Both the position numbers and the translations under genes were made by a program. Below, piece by piece: positions 8,571 through 14,077 of a stretch of 14,109 bases of DNA. Position 1 is the stretch's first letter. Each line of letters begins with the position of its first letter. Location of the stretch: assembly GCA_021158055.1 (NCBI GenBank), contig JAGGVJ010000037.1:1-14109 (forward strand), given 5' to 3'. This stretch comes from Candidatus Iainarchaeum sp. (GTDB taxonomy: Archaea > Iainarchaeota > Iainarchaeia > JAGGVJ01). Below the pieces are notes generated by a model that was given only the letters and a program-made list of their open reading frames with translations, was not told the origin of the DNA and did no database searches.

Positions 8571-9230
8571 TTACTTTATTACTGTCTTACTGTGCTTTTT
8601 GCACACAACAAGCATTTCCTGCTTCAGCGTGATGAGTTTCATAAGCAGGTTGTAGTGCTGGGCATTCCCGTAATAGTACTGGAAACGGGTTATTTCAAAA
8701 CCCGACCTTGAAAGAATATGCTTCAAGGTGTGCCTGTCATGCCAAAGGGTATGGGTTGGGTTGCCGAACTCAAAATGCAGCGCCTGCCACAACAAATGAA
8801 GAGTCTTGTGGCGGTTGTGCCAGCTGTTCTTGTCCTTGAATTCCCTTGGGGGCTTCAGCAAAACCGTAATCCACTTTGCGTTGGGAGTGGTGAGAACAAA
8901 CTGCCCGTCGTCTTTCAAGTGTTTTTTGATATTGTCAAGGAACAATCCCTGGTTGCTCACGTGCTCCAATACATCTCCGGCAACGATCACGTCAAACTGT
9001 TTTTTGAAATCATAAGTTTCCATGTCTGCCTGAACCACGTCCTTGTCGTGCGAGGGCTCCAAATCAATCCCAATTGCCTTCTTTGCCTGCTTTTTTATTG
9101 CCTCCCACAACATATGCTTTTCCGCATCGCAATCGCCCACGCTTCCGATATCCAACACGTCTTTTCCTTTAACAAAATCAAGAATTATTTCTTCCCTAAT
9201 CAAAACATCCAACTCCGAATAAAATAACAA
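8571..9230 (-). CDS. Class I SAM-dependent methyltransferase
   Basis: 219 residues with a full Rossmann methyltransferase core. Motif I VLDIGSVGD is at 25-33, the ribose-binding acidic loop GIDLEP at 54-59, motif III/IV DVIVAGDVLEHV at 80-91, and the post-motif LKDDGQFVLTTPN at 105-117. The C-terminal part (WHNRHKTLHLLW, then LSRSGFEI) is typical of the Methyltransf_11/23 type that modifies small molecules or sugars; the substrate cannot be read from sequence. The frame begins with TTG at 9230. Other TTG codons at 9212 and 9203 follow a CGGAG-like ribosome binding site, so the true start may be up to nine codons later. It stands alone, about 100 bases upstream of the ATPase at 8470 on the same strand. 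Confidence 0.85.
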   Translation of the reverse strand: MLFYSELDVLIREEIILDFVKGKDVLDIGSVGDCDAEKHMLWEAIKKQAKKAIGIDLEPSHDKDVVQADMETYDFKKQFDVIVAGDVLEHVSNQGLFLDNIKKHLKDDGQFVLTTPNAKWITVLLKPPREFKDKNSWHNRHKTLHLLWQALHFEFGNPTHTLWHDRHTLKHILSRSGFEITRFQYYYGNAQHYNLLMKLITLKQEMLVVCKKHSKTVIK

Positions 9231-9274
9231 TTACAATAATTTAGAACTAATAAATTTAGGTATTTAATGGCGTT

Positions 9275-9330
9275 GTTGTTTGCGGGGGAAAAATCCATTA
9301 GGGAAAAACTTTATTTCCTTTTGGGGTTTG
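9275..9330 (+). repeat. Dispersed repeat copy A
   Basis: This is the most complete copy of the family. GTTGTTTGCGG, A-runs, ATTAGGGAAAAACTTTATTT and CCTTTTGGGGTTTG follow one another. GGGAAA and TTTCC form a short hairpin around AACTTTA. Copies lie at 11544-11602 and 14078-14109 in the same orientation and at 6143-6198 inverted. On the minus strand it starts about 14 bases after the stop of the fossil ATPase tail and contains two T5 runs, which would suit an archaeal terminator. Confidence 0.65.
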
Positions 9331-9343
9331 TTTTGATTGTGGT

Positions 9344-9403
9344 TTAATTCACTAGCCATTTCCACAAAGGAACATATCTGATTTTTCTTTTTATGCCAAA
9401 GCG
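9344..9403 (-). pseudogene. Fossil C-terminus of a third AAA/DUF4143 ATPase
   Basis: The minus-strand frame ends RKIRYVPLWKWLVN and stop, closely matching the last residues (YYIPLWKWLLG) of the intact ATPase encoded at 9580-10818. Nothing upstream in this frame resembles the rest of the family, and a P-loop is absent. The simplest reading is a homologous ATPase gene of which only the end survives, perhaps deleted when the plus-strand ATPase arrived. The short match leaves some doubt. Confidence 0.5.
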
Positions 9404-9414
9404 TTTTTTTCTAT

Positions 9415-9440
9415 TGCACAATAGTTTATAAATTTGTGCA
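9415..9440. repeat. Inverted repeat around a TATA-like core
   Basis: TGCACAA (9415-9421) and TTGTGCA (9434-9440) are perfect 7-base arms separated by 12 bases that include TTTATAAAT. The arrangement resembles an operator overlapping a promoter. No intact gene directly follows it; it may have served the lost gene of this region. Confidence 0.4.
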
Positions 9441-9549
9441 TTATGATTATATAAAAACACAAAATCAGAAAAAATTTCATTTCTTTTGTCTGTTTTGTTC
9501 CATGAGGGTGTGACAAAAAGTTCATTTATACTACACGGTGGTGGAAACA

Positions 9550-9559
9550 TTTATAAATA
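9550..9559 (+). promoter_or_regulatory. TATA box of the plus-strand ATPase
   Basis: TTTATAAATA is centred 25 bases before the GTG start at 9580, which fits a leaderless archaeal transcript and supports that GTG as start. Confidence 0.55.
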
Positions 9560-9579
9560 AATATTGTTTATGATTATGT

Positions 9580-10818
9580 GTGAAAGAAACAATTCAAAGA
9601 TGGAATATCTGGTGGGAAAACCCGCAACAGCTGAAAAAATTTATCGGCACGCAGCGAACGGCTTTGCCTTTACTGGTAAAGGAACTTAAAATCAGGCATA
9701 TTAAAGACATTATCGGGGTCAGGAGATCAGGCAAAACTGTTTTGATGTATCAGATAATGTCCAATCTTATGAATGCGGGTGTCAAACCTGAAAATATTCT
9801 TTATCTGAATTTTGATGATCCTGAATTACTGGACATTGAGGAGTCGGTAAAAAATTCTTTGCATTTAAATCCGGGTATTTCCCATGTTTTTTTTGATGAG
9901 ATTCAAAATGTTGCGGGTTGGGAAAAAATATTAAGGGTTTATTATGACAGAAAAAAATTTGAGCAGATATTTGTGTCCGGTTCTTCCGCTTCTTTGATTT
10001 CAAGAGATATCGGAAAAACCCTTACCGGAAGGCACATAACAAAAATCATCATGCCTTTTTCTTTTGAGGAATATTTAAGGCATTGCGGTGTTGAAAATCC
10101 GGGGCAGGTTTCAAACAGGGAAAAGGTAATTAATTTTCTTGAAATTTACCTTAAACACGGCGGTTTTCCCGAAACAGTCAAATCAGACAGCTTGACTTCA
10201 AAGGCAATGCTGGTCAATTTGTATAATGACATTCTTTCAAGAGACATTGTCTCAAGGTTTGATGCTGATTTTGACATAGTTAAAAAGATCGGGTATTATT
10301 TAATGACAAATATCGGTTCGCCTTTTTCTTATAACAGTGTGGCAAATGCGTTGAATTTACATTTTGACACTGTTAAAAAATATATCCCGTATTTTGAAGA
10401 GGTATTCCTTTTGGTCATCATTCATCATTTTTCATGGAAGATCAAGGTCCAGTTGAAAAAAGACATAAAGTGTTACCCCATAGATGTCGGTTTAAGAAAT
10501 GCGGTTTCATTTAAGTTTTCTGATGACCTTGGCAAACTCGCAGAAGCAACTGTTTTACTGGAGCTAAAAAGAAAAGGCTTGAACCCGTTTTTTTGGAAAG
10601 GTAAAAATGAAGTTGATTTTGTGTGCATGGAAGGCGACGAGCTGACCGCAATAAATGTAACTTATGCAGACAACATAAATAAAAGAGAAAAAAAAGGTTT
10701 ATTGGAATTCAGGGAAAAATACCCCCGCGCAAAATTAATGTTGATTACCGGGGAACTGGAAACTGTGACTGAAGAAGGCATATATTATATCCCTTTGTGG
10801 AAATGGCTGTTGGGCTAA
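9580..10818 (+). CDS. Archaeal AAA ATPase with DUF4143-like C-terminal domain (second copy)
   Basis: 412 residues, with the architecture of the ATPase at 7247-8470 but clearly diverged. The P-loop GVRRSGKT is at 46-53, Walker B VFFDEIQ at 103-109, and sensor VSGSSASLI at 132-140 is followed by LTGR. HGGFPE is at 193-198. The C-terminal EVDFV (344-348) and AINVT (357-361) again lack the usual lysine of the PD-(D/E)XK-like core, and the protein ends IPLWKWLLG. The start is GTG: an in-frame stop at 9571 excludes longer versions and a TATA box lies 25 bases upstream. The AbrB-RelE pair follows 168 bases downstream on the same strand after a T6 terminator, so it is probably a separate unit. Function beyond ATP binding is unknown. 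Confidence 0.86.
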   Translation: MKETIQRWNIWWENPQQLKKFIGTQRTALPLLVKELKIRHIKDIIGVRRSGKTVLMYQIMSNLMNAGVKPENILYLNFDDPELLDIEESVKNSLHLNPGISHVFFDEIQNVAGWEKILRVYYDRKKFEQIFVSGSSASLISRDIGKTLTGRHITKIIMPFSFEEYLRHCGVENPGQVSNREKVINFLEIYLKHGGFPETVKSDSLTSKAMLVNLYNDILSRDIVSRFDADFDIVKKIGYYLMTNIGSPFSYNSVANALNLHFDTVKKYIPYFEEVFLLVIIHHFSWKIKVQLKKDIKCYPIDVGLRNAVSFKFSDDLGKLAEATVLLELKRKGLNPFFWKGKNEVDFVCMEGDELTAINVTYADNINKREKKGLLEFREKYPRAKLMLITGELETVTEEGIYYIPLWKWLLG

Positions 10819-10854
10819 TTCAACTGCCTGTGCTGGCCTTTTCTTTTCCGGTGG

Positions 10855-10860
10855 TTTTTT
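10855..10860 (+). terminator. T-run terminator after the second ATPase
   Basis: Six T residues lie 37 bases past the ATPase stop. Short T-runs without a strong hairpin are typical archaeal terminators. Confidence 0.4.
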
Positions 10861-10937
10861 GCGCCTTGTTTTGTATCTGACAATTTCCATTCCCATTTGT
10901 GATGTGCTGTTTGGCATTGCTTTCACATCTGTAAAAA

Positions 10938-10972
10938 CAAAAACTTTATTTAGTTGGTAAGATACATCTTAC
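10938..10972 (+). promoter_or_regulatory. Promoter and operator of the toxin-antitoxin pair
   Basis: AAAAACTTTATTTAG (10938-10953) is a BRE/TATA-like element. Immediately after it lies a near-continuous palindrome, GTAAGAT-AC-ATCTTAC (10957-10972), with perfect 7-base arms covering the expected initiation point. AbrB/MazE-type antitoxins repress their own promoter, so this is the probable binding site of the antitoxin or the toxin-antitoxin complex. Confidence 0.6.
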
Positions 10973-10985
10973 TTGGGTGATTTAC

Positions 10986-11252
10986 ATGGATGTCGGCATA
11001 ACTAAGATGAGCACTAAAGGCCAGATAGTTATCCCTATTGATTTAAGAGGGGAATTTGATATTGGCGAGAAACTTGTTGTCATTAAGACTGATAAAAAAT
11101 TAATCATTAAAAAGGCAAGTGAACTTGATAATAATCTCGCTGAAGATCTGGAGTTTGCAAAAAGAACTGAAGAGGCATTGCAAAGAATAGAGCATGGCAA
11201 AGGCACTGAAATGAAATTTGATGATTTTATCAGTGAGATGAAAAAATGGTAG
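10986..11252 (+). CDS. AbrB/SpoVT-family antitoxin
   Basis: 88 residues. The N-terminal half (ITKMSTKGQIVIPIDLRGEF..GEKLVV.) is the swapped-hairpin AbrB/MazE DNA-binding fold, with the TKGQIVIP signature. The C-terminal half is charged and helical (EDLEFAKRTEEALQRIEHG), as in antitoxin tails that wrap the toxin. A GTG at 10977 is in frame, but the ATG at 10986 is preferred because GGTGAT (10976-10981), complementary to the archaeal 16S tail, lies four bases upstream. The last seven bases overlap the start of the RelE-like toxin, indicating translational coupling. A palindrome between the TATA box and the start suggests autoregulation. Confidence 0.85.
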   Translation: MDVGITKMSTKGQIVIPIDLRGEFDIGEKLVVIKTDKKLIIKKASELDNNLAEDLEFAKRTEEALQRIEHGKGTEMKFDDFISEMKKW

Positions 11253-11488
11253 ATGTGATTTTTGATTTAAAATTTAAGAAAAATTTTAAAAAAATCAAAG
11301 ATGTTTCCGCCAAAAGTAAAATAATAAAACAGGTTTCTAAACTAAAAAACCACCCGGAACTGGGAAAACCCATGAGGTACGGGCGTAAAGGCACCAGAGA
11401 ACTTTACATTTCACCTTTCAGATTGTCTTATTTGATTAAAGGCAATAAGATATACTTATTGGATCTTTACCATAAAGACCTTCAATAG
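11246..11488 (+). CDS. RelE/ParE-superfamily toxin
   Basis: 80 residues with the compact RelE pattern. An N-terminal strand and lysine-rich helices (LKFKKNFKKIKD, SKIIKQVSKLKNHPELGKPM) precede R-G-x-R/ELYISPFRLSYLI and a final strand IYLLDLYHKDLQ. Proteins of this fold usually cut mRNA on the ribosome, or in the ParE branch poison gyrase. The RGTRELY-PFRLSY strand and the final YHK are in the places of RelE active-site residues. Its ATG overlaps the antitoxin stop (ATGGTAG), the classic toxin-antitoxin layout. Antitoxin first with an AbrB-type fold is a common archaeal combination. Confidence 0.82.
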   Translation: MVDVIFDLKFKKNFKKIKDVSAKSKIIKQVSKLKNHPELGKPMRYGRKGTRELYISPFRLSYLIKGNKIYLLDLYHKDLQ

Positions 11489-11502
11489 TTCTTGTTCCTG
11501 CG

Positions 11503-11509
11503 TTTTTTT
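11503..11509 (+). terminator. T-run terminator after the toxin gene
   Basis: Seven T residues follow the toxin stop by 15 bases. Confidence 0.45.
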
Positions 11510-11543
11510 AACAGTGTTGTTTATTCAGTAAATTGACAGATAA

Positions 11544-11602
11544 GTTGTTTTCAGAGGGAAAAAGCAACTTAAAGGAAAAACATTATTCCCTTTTGGGGTT
11601 TG
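11544..11602 (+). repeat. Dispersed repeat copy B
   Basis: This copy aligns with 9275-9330 over its whole length. The last 30 bases (GGAAAAACATTATTCCCTTT and on to GGGGTTTG) differ at about three positions. An additional inverted repeat, TAAGTTG (11541-11547) and CAACTTA (11565-11571), covers its first half. On the minus strand it begins nine bases after the stop of the split operon gene at 11612 and contains two T5 runs. Confidence 0.65.
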
Positions 11603-11611
11603 TGACTAAAA

Positions 11612-11719
11612 TCACGTTGGTTGGTCAATGGGCTTTATTTCAGGCATTATTTCCGCGTAAGGCCCTTCGGTTACCGGTTTGTTCTCAATGCATACCAACG
11701 GGTGGTTTTTTATCCTCAT
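11612..11719 (-). pseudogene. 3' half of the operon gene split by the IscB element
   Basis: From ATG at 11719 the frame reads MRIKNHPLVCIENKPVTEG and on to IKPIDQPT with a TGA at 11612, 35 codons of ordinary-looking protein directly abutting the right end of the IscB element. It lacks its own ribosome binding site. Joined to the codons ending at 13183, with the element removed, it continues the reading frame of the gene starting at 13326 and restores a protein of about 84 residues. The family is unrecognised. Whether this half is still translated is unclear. Confidence 0.6.
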
Positions 11720-12933
11720 CGTAAGACCCCTTCCGAAAGGGGTGGGATAAATTGCAATCCTTTTCCATAGCTTACCATCTCCACATTGTTGACATTTGCA
11801 TTGACTGTGGTCTTTGTTGGGTTTAGCAAACGAACCCATTGACCATGGTTGAAAATTCCTTTGACTCTGCATAATACATTGTTATGATTTACCAAATCAT
11901 TTGGCTGCAATTTGTATCTTTGCCTCCTGATACTTGGCTTAAAACCTTTTCTGTTAAGCTGAATGCTTCTGTTGTTTCGTCTTGTCTGTGTTATGTTCAG
12001 TTCTTTGGCTCTTTCCTGAATCCTGCCCTTTGCTATGACAAAAGCGTCATTGCAGTGGCTTTTCTCAAGCAATAATTTGATTCTGTTGCATTTTGTGATG
12101 TAGCCAAAAGTTGTTTCACAGTCAATAGTTTCAGCCAGTTTTTTTCTCACAATATTCATAAACGCTGTTGCATTAAGTGATTCTTTTGCCTTTACCTGAA
12201 TGTTTGGGAAGCCAAACTCTTTTGCTGTTTGATTGCCTTTTTTTTGGTTGCAGTTGTGGCAGGCAATGGTTAGGTTTGAGACTCTGTTTGAGCCGCCTCT
12301 TGACTTTGGCACAATGTGCTCTACTTCAAGCGGAACATTTGTTTTGCCGCAGTAAGCGCATTTTCTTTTGTATTTCTCAAGCAAATACTCTCTGACTGCA
12401 TAACCTTGCAGCTCCCCTTGCTGATACTCAACCCCTTTAATTTCAGGGTTCTGCATTTTTTGGGTGTCAAAAGAGGCAATTTCAATTATGGTTTTTGTTA
12501 TCGGCAAAATCCTTTTCAGTTTTTCAATAAACCGGATGTGAGTGTCAAGCTTGTGCTGAATGCTTGGCGCAAACCAGCCTTTGCTTTTGGCTCTGTTGTC
12601 AAACCTTGGTTCCCTATGCCACAGTTTTGCTCTTCTGGTTCTTCTGTAATTGCCTTTTTGCTCTATCAGTTTTTTGATGTTGTTTCTTAGTGTCACTTCT
12701 CCCACAATCAACTCTGCTTTTTTTGTTATTGCACTGAAACCTATTTTTGAGTAACCGGAGTCAATGCCTAAAGTTATGTTTTGTTTGTTTTCTCCTGTTG
12801 CGTATTTCAATTGTATTGCAAACGGGTTTCTTTGTATTACCTCCGCTTTGTTTTGCTTTAGTAGCCTGTATGCTTTTCCCGGTGTTGTGGGCATTAGTGG
12901 TTTGCCACGCATGTTTAAGACAAATACTCTCAA
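11716..12933 (-). CDS. iscB: IscB RNA-guided HNH/RuvC nuclease
   Basis: 405 residues from TTG at 12933, the normal IscB size. The N-terminal PLMP motif is at 12-15 (VFVLNMRGKPLMPTTPGKA). RuvC-I LGIDSGYSKIG has D58. The arginine-rich bridge helix YRRTRRAKLWHREPRFDNR is at 96-114. RuvC-II IIEIASFD has E151. The HNH domain has CAYCGK (C192, C195), catalytic H206 in EVEHIVPKSRGG, N220, and CHNC (C225, C228). RuvC-III HCNDAFVIA has H293 and D296. A basic C-terminal target-motif-interaction domain (RKGFKPSIRRQRYKLQPNDL, then VKGIFNHGQW) follows. All catalytic residues are present. IscB cuts double-stranded DNA guided by an omega-RNA. The frame is open further upstream to 13122, but that part folds as RNA and is unlike IscB; TTG follows an AGGAG-like site. 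The C-terminus is encoded by the right-end hairpin and the stop lies in the flanking ATGA. Confidence 0.92.
   Translation of the reverse strand: MRVFVLNMRGKPLMPTTPGKAYRLLKQNKAEVIQRNPFAIQLKYATGENKQNITLGIDSGYSKIGFSAITKKAELIVGEVTLRNNIKKLIEQKGNYRRTRRAKLWHREPRFDNRAKSKGWFAPSIQHKLDTHIRFIEKLKRILPITKTIIEIASFDTQKMQNPEIKGVEYQQGELQGYAVREYLLEKYKRKCAYCGKTNVPLEVEHIVPKSRGGSNRVSNLTIACHNCNQKKGNQTAKEFGFPNIQVKAKESLNATAFMNIVRKKLAETIDCETTFGYITKCNRIKLLLEKSHCNDAFVIAKGRIQERAKELNITQTRRNNRSIQLNRKGFKPSIRRQRYKLQPNDLVNHNNVLCRVKGIFNHGQWVRLLNPTKTTVNANVNNVEMVSYGKGLQFIPPLSEGVLR
11727..11742 (-). repeat. Right-end hairpin of the IscB element
   Basis: CCCCTT and AAGGGG form a perfect 6-base stem with a four-base loop. It lies eight bases inside the ATGA flank and is the kind of subterminal hairpin bound by TnpA in IS200/IS605 elements. 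It is also read as the last codons of iscB. Confidence 0.65.
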
Positions 12934-13200
12934 GTTTTGCCTGCTCCTGCCGGAGCATTGGTTCTCATCGGAGTTGTTATCAGCCAGTACTTTACAGGGC
13001 ACACTGAGAGTTTCCTCTCTGTTTAATACCTCGTTTACAGAGCAGGGAACTTGAGAAGCATTCCCTGGTGCGTTCTTAAACTCTACTGATAACTTCTGCA
13101 TATTTCTTTGCCTCCTAATCAACTAATTGCTCTCAAACCTCACAGTTCAAGCCCCATCCGTTAGGGTGGGGTAATTGACTTCACAGCCGGCTGATTTTTT
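12934..13200 (-). ncRNA. Omega-RNA (HEARO-type) of IscB, with 5' guide from the flanking gene
   Basis: The region directly upstream of iscB contains nested perfect stems. A long-range 8-base stem (CTGATAAC/GTTATCAG at 12976-12983 and 13086-13093) encloses a GAAA-capped GAGAG/CTCTC hairpin (13006-13019) and a CAGGGAA/TTCCCTG hairpin (13043-13067). A GCTCC/GGAGC hairpin (12943-12956) lies just before the TTG start and the left-end hairpin (13152-13171) lies at the 5' side. This matches the known position of HEARO/omega-RNA upstream of IscB. The guide would be the 15-20 bases upstream of the element, ending near 13183 (AAATCAGCCGGCTGT). The precise RNA ends are inferred. Confidence 0.72.
13152..13171 (-). 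repeat. Left-end hairpin of the IscB element
   Basis: CCCCATCC and GGGTGGGG (plus-strand reading) pair with one G-T wobble around GTTA. The hairpin starts about ten bases inside the left boundary and its loop-side sequence (CCCTAACGG) resembles the right-end hairpin (CCCTTTCGG). Confidence 0.65.
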
Positions 13201-13326
13201 TAATCTTACGATGTATTTTTCGTACGGGTTTTTGCGTTTTACCCAAAGCGGCTGTTCTTTGCATTCGGCAAGAAAAACATTTCCGATCAAGCATTTTGAG
13301 CCGGTCAAAACATCACTCAACAACAT
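13181..13326 (-). pseudogene. 5' half of the operon gene split by the IscB element
   Basis: The frame opens with ATG at 13326, overlapping the end of the winged-helix gene by 14 bases, and encodes MLLSDVLTGSKCLIGNVFLA, then ECKEQPLWVKRKNPYEKY and IVRLKKSAGC, 48 residues to 13183. It then enters the IscB element and stops after about 11 foreign codons at 13147. Removing the element appends the 35 codons at 11719-11615 in frame, giving about 84 residues with three to four cysteines. I do not recognise the protein. Its close coupling to the upstream gene suggests that all three operon products act together. Confidence 0.65.
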
Positions 13327-13603
13327 TTATTTTGTTTTCTTTTTTTAACTGGTTTAAAATCAGTTTTGTTTCAACAGTGTCCAAGTCAAATTCTTCTGAA
13401 ATTTCAGATAAGTATGCTTTCTTTTTTTTCTGAATGAACAGCATGACTTTTTCTTTGTTTTCGTTTACTTCAAACAATTCCTTATCCGTGTTGGTAAGCA
13501 AAACTCCGTTTATCGAATCAATCGGGAACCTCGCACCCAGCTTAACAAGTTTTAATTGCGGAACAAGCCATTCGTGATTCAAATCATTGGTTTTTGCTTT
13601 CAA
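13313..13603 (-). CDS. Small protein with C-terminal winged-helix domain
   Basis: 96 residues. The C-terminal 45 (VMLFIQKKKKAYLSEISEEF, then DLDTVETKLILNQLKKENKI) form a helix-turn-helix followed by a short wing, as in many archaeal winged-helix regulators. The N-terminal half (WLVPQLKLVKLGARFPIDSI, then NGVLLTN) is unrecognised. The start is TTG at 13603, overlapping the preceding gene by 20 bases, with GGGTGG a few bases upstream. Its stop overlaps the next gene by 14 bases. It could be a transcriptional regulator of this operon or a protein-binding wing domain, as in archaeal ESCRT- or Smc-associated proteins; the sequence does not decide. Confidence 0.65.
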   Translation of the reverse strand: MKAKTNDLNHEWLVPQLKLVKLGARFPIDSINGVLLTNTDKELFEVNENKEKVMLFIQKKKKAYLSEISEEFDLDTVETKLILNQLKKENKINVVE

Positions 13604-13943
13604 TCAATCCACCCAGTTCTTTTTCGATTTTTTTAGCGAATTTGTCGATGTCTGTTGCCAGTGTTTCTTTTTCTTCATTTGTCAAATCAAACAATTTGTT
13701 CATCCTGCTTCCCAGAAGAGATGCTTCGACAAGAACGGAAAACAAGACTGTTTTTACATTGTCCGGCACTTCGCTTGACAACGAAACCAGTACTTTCGGG
13801 TCGTCTTTAAGCTCTTTTATGACTTCGTATTCTTTTGGAAATTTTTTTTCTATGTTTGCCAGTAATTCAACTGATTTAGAAGAACCAATCAAAAACTCCT
13901 TGTAAAACTTTATCATCTCTATTCCAAATTCTTCTTTCGTCAT
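13584..13943 (-). CDS. Helical protein of unknown function
   Basis: 119 residues, predicted almost entirely alpha-helical and charged, without signal peptide or membrane segment. I do not recognise a family. An N-terminal helix (EFGIEMIKFYKEFLIG) precedes a lysine-rich segment and an amphipathic C-terminal helix (DKFAKKIEKELGGLIES) that could support coiled-coil contacts. The ATG at 13943 has GGTGA (13952-13948) four bases upstream, a good archaeal ribosome binding site. It is the first gene of a tightly overlapping three-gene operon with the winged-helix protein and the split gene. Confidence 0.65.
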   Translation of the reverse strand: MTKEEFGIEMIKFYKEFLIGSSKSVELLANIEKKFPKEYEVIKELKDDPKVLVSLSSEVPDNVKTVLFSVLVEASLLGSRMNKLFDLTNEEKETLATDIDKFAKKIEKELGGLIESKNQ

Positions 13944-13947
13944 AATT

Positions 13948-13988
13948 TCACCAACACAACATTAATAGGAAACACAGTATTAAAAACA
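13948..13988 (-). promoter_or_regulatory. Promoter and ribosome binding site of the three-gene operon
   Basis: GTTTTTAATACTG (about 13988-13976) is a TATA-like box on the minus strand. GGTGA at 13952-13948 is complementary to the archaeal 16S 3' tail. Initiation about 25 bases from the box would leave a leader of about 12 nt that just includes the binding site. Confidence 0.45.
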
Positions 13989-14077
13989 CTTTTCAAAGAG
14001 TACCTTGCCGGTAATATTCTATTATGCATGCAACGGATTTGTGTGCCGGCACTGCGTGTTTGATAAGTTAAAAAGGG

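Larger units (their letters stand above)
9231..9579. other. Intergenic region without an intact gene
   Basis: These 349 AT-rich bases separate the divergent methyltransferase and ATPase genes. They hold dispersed repeat copy A (9275-9330), the tail of a decayed ATPase on the minus strand (9344-9403), an inverted repeat around a TATA-like core (9415-9440), and the TATA box of the plus-strand ATPase (9550-9559). A 68-codon open frame at 9344-9550 has only its last 20 or so codons recognisable. Confidence 0.6.
11720..13182 (-). mobile_element. IS200/IS605-type IscB element (non-autonomous, no TnpA)
   Basis: The element comprises a left-end hairpin (13152-13171), an omega-RNA region, iscB, and a right-end hairpin (11727-11742), and it splits a host gene. 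The right edge is set by the target motif ATGA at 11719-11716. The left edge lies within a few bases of 13182, because only boundaries in codon phase rejoin the host gene in frame. There are no target duplications, as expected of single-strand IS605 transposition. No HUH transposase TnpA is present, so movement would depend on one elsewhere. The exact ends are uncertain by about three bases. Confidence 0.75.

Noticed and set aside
10735-10926. 63-codon minus-strand frame between the second ATPase and the antitoxin
   Set aside because: Its second half is antisense to the conserved C-terminus of the ATPase, it has no ribosome binding site, and the sequence resembles no family I know.
11612-11872. 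86-codon minus-strand frame covering the right end of the IscB element
   Set aside because: The first 50 codons are out of frame inside iscB and the right-end hairpin; only the last 35 are real, as the 3' half of the split gene.
13147-13182. Continuation of the split gene into the element (CEVNYPTLTDGA, then stop)
   Set aside because: These codons read through the left-end hairpin and are foreign to the host gene.
13183-13192. CAGCCGGCTG palindrome in the proposed guide
   Set aside because: It is host coding sequence; a self-complementary guide is noted but no function can be supported.
14043-14052. GTGCCGGCAC palindrome
   Set aside because: Perfect but only ten bases and unlinked to any promoter or gene start; chance is a fair explanation.
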